From Anaerococcus mediterraneensis (GTDB lineage Bacteria; Bacillota; Clostridia; Tissierellales; Peptoniphilaceae), in NCBI RefSeq assembly GCF_900128415.1, contig NZ_LT635772.1:806001-870000 (forward strand): 64,000 nt of DNA. The letters are read 5' to 3'. The position numbers were made by a program, and so were the translations under genes. A model generated the notes under the pieces. It did no database searches, was not told the origin of the DNA, and worked only from the letters and a program-made list of their open reading frames with translations. Of the stretch, positions 63,188 to 64,000 are shown one piece after another. Positions within the stretch are counted from its first letter, which is position 1. Every line of letters begins with the position of its first letter.

Positions 63188-64000
63188 ATGGATGAGATCA
63201 GAGATTTTGATGAAATAATAAAGGGCAAGGAAGACCTGGAGGAGGAGAAAAAAGAAGAAATAGAAAAAACTGAGCCAGAGGATAAGGATCTAGAAGAAAT
63301 GTCAGAAGACATAGAACTAGAAGAAAAATCAGGAACAGATGATCAGAAAGAAGAAGTAGAGGATGAAAATAATCCAAAAAAAGAAGATGAAAAATCTTGT
63401 GATTGCGGATGTGGGTCAGAAAATGATCCTGATAGTGACTGGCAAATAGACCCAGATGAGCCTAGCAAAATAGATGAAAAGACTTTTGAACTAGTAGAAA
63501 ATATGCTTGCCAACCAAGCAAATGCCATGGCCAAGCTAGATGATTTGACCAAGCTTTTTGAAAGAAAGATATCGGTATCAGCTAGTCAGGATAAGATCAT
63601 AGCATCTATGCACAAAGAGCTAGAAGAGTACAAAAATGACCTCTACTTTAATATGATCAAACCAATTTTAGATGATATAATAAATACTAGGGATAGTATT
63701 CTAAGGATTTCTAGGACTAATATAGATAAGGGTCTGACAGAGATACCTATAAAAACTCTTTCAGACTACTCTTTCGACCTAGAAGAGATTTTGATGAAAA
63801 ATGGTGTGGAAGTTTTTGCAAGAAGCGAGGGCGATGAGTTTTCGCCACAAGAGGCCCAGCTTGTAGAAAAAGTCTACACAAATGATGAAAATCTCAACCA
63901 CAAAATAGCCAAGGTCTTATCAGATGGCTACAAATACAATGATAGGATTTTGTCCCGTCAGAGAGTAAATGTCTATTTTTATAAAGAAGATTTAGAAAAC
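63188..64000 (+). CDS. GrpE-like nucleotide exchange factor (3' end outside window)
   Basis: The first 271 residues are visible. They comprise a Glu/Lys-rich acidic N-terminus (1-75), a short cysteine cluster CDCGCG (about 73-78), and a helical segment. Then comes a region like GrpE (YFNMIKPILDDIINTRDSI, GVEVFARSEGDEF, VYTNDENLNHKIAKVLSDGY). GrpE releases ADP from Hsp70. The long acidic and cysteine-bearing N-terminus is unlike housekeeping GrpE. An Hsp70-like gene is predicted next, beyond the window. Confidence 0.72.
   Translation, partial: MDEIRDFDEIIKGKEDLEEEKKEEIEKTEPEDKDLEEMSEDIELEEKSGTDDQKEEVEDENNPKKEDEKSCDCGCGSENDPDSDWQIDPDEPSKIDEKTFELVENMLANQANAMAKLDDLTKLFERKISVSASQDKIIASMHKELEEYKNDLYFNMIKPILDDIINTRDSILRISRTNIDKGLTEIPIKTLSDYSFDLEEILMKNGVEVFARSEGDEFSPQEAQLVEKVYTNDENLNHKIAKVLSDGYKYNDRILSRQRVNVYFYKEDLEN

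Overview
The window is a low-GC, Gram-positive (Firmicutes) chromosome segment. Gene content and codon use (AGA/ATA-rich, AAAGGAGG-type ribosome sites) fit an anaerobic coccus of the Peptoniphilaceae, most likely Anaerococcus or a close relative. Supporting features are sortase-assembled surface proteins, [FeFe]-hydrogenase maturases, a T-box-controlled methionine importer, a type II IPP isomerase and amino-acid symporters. The genus is inferred, not proven.

Layout. 1-1050: the 3' end of an IPQTG-anchored pilin or adhesin, followed by a broken copy of its membrane anchor. 1340-2450: dispersed hairpin repeats with a GIY-YIG endonuclease gene embedded in them. 2452-10490: a sugar ABC importer (lipoprotein, ATPase, permease) with a PfkB kinase, a D-lyxose isomerase-like cupin, a xylulokinase-like kinase and a class II aldolase, probably one catabolic operon behind a palindromic operator. 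10500-12200: more repeats around a HigB/HigA-like toxin-antitoxin pair. 12228-16811: housekeeping genes (YwaF-like membrane protein, YhcC-like radical SAM protein, isochorismatase-like hydrolase, LCP protein, IPP isomerase). 16950-21660: a pilus cluster with one major pilin and three class C sortases. 21660-23000: a gene-free, hairpin-dense block bounded by inverted repeats, followed by a stand-alone secreted relative of the pilin N-terminus. 23625-29421: alanine symporter, repeats, MBL hydrolase, S41 protease, acyl-ACP thioesterase and an HD-like protein.

29522-33605: hydE, hydG and hydF, with a compact Fst-like type I toxin-antitoxin locus between hydE and hydG. 33630-36602: Met T-box leader and metNIQ. 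36658-42223: dicarboxylate/amino-acid symporter, then tsaE-tsaB-rimI-tsaD (tRNA t6A synthesis) and an S41-like lipoprotein. 42274-43599: a membrane-tethered extracellular protein. 43741-52067: a defence island comprising a three-gene restriction-modification system with a split methyltransferase and a helicase-nuclease, a HEPN (ApeA-like) protein and a PIN-domain protein. 52290-53035: an IS200-type element. 53038-61171: a class B sortase and a 2,467-residue LPQTG surface protein. 61406-64000: a small membrane protein, a membrane zinc-ribbon GTPase and a GrpE-like protein that runs off the window.

Most notable: (i) the type I toxin-antitoxin locus, where toxin mRNA and antisense RNA present complementary 13-nt hairpin loops and the antisense target site occurs twice; (ii) a structured element of about 230-250 bp, present three times, each copy inserted at the same point of the short dispersed repeat; (iii) the inverted-repeat-bounded hairpin block in the pilus region; (iv) the GTPase-GrpE gene pair; (v) a restriction system whose methyltransferase motifs are divided between polypeptides. 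No tRNA, rRNA or CRISPR array was recognised.
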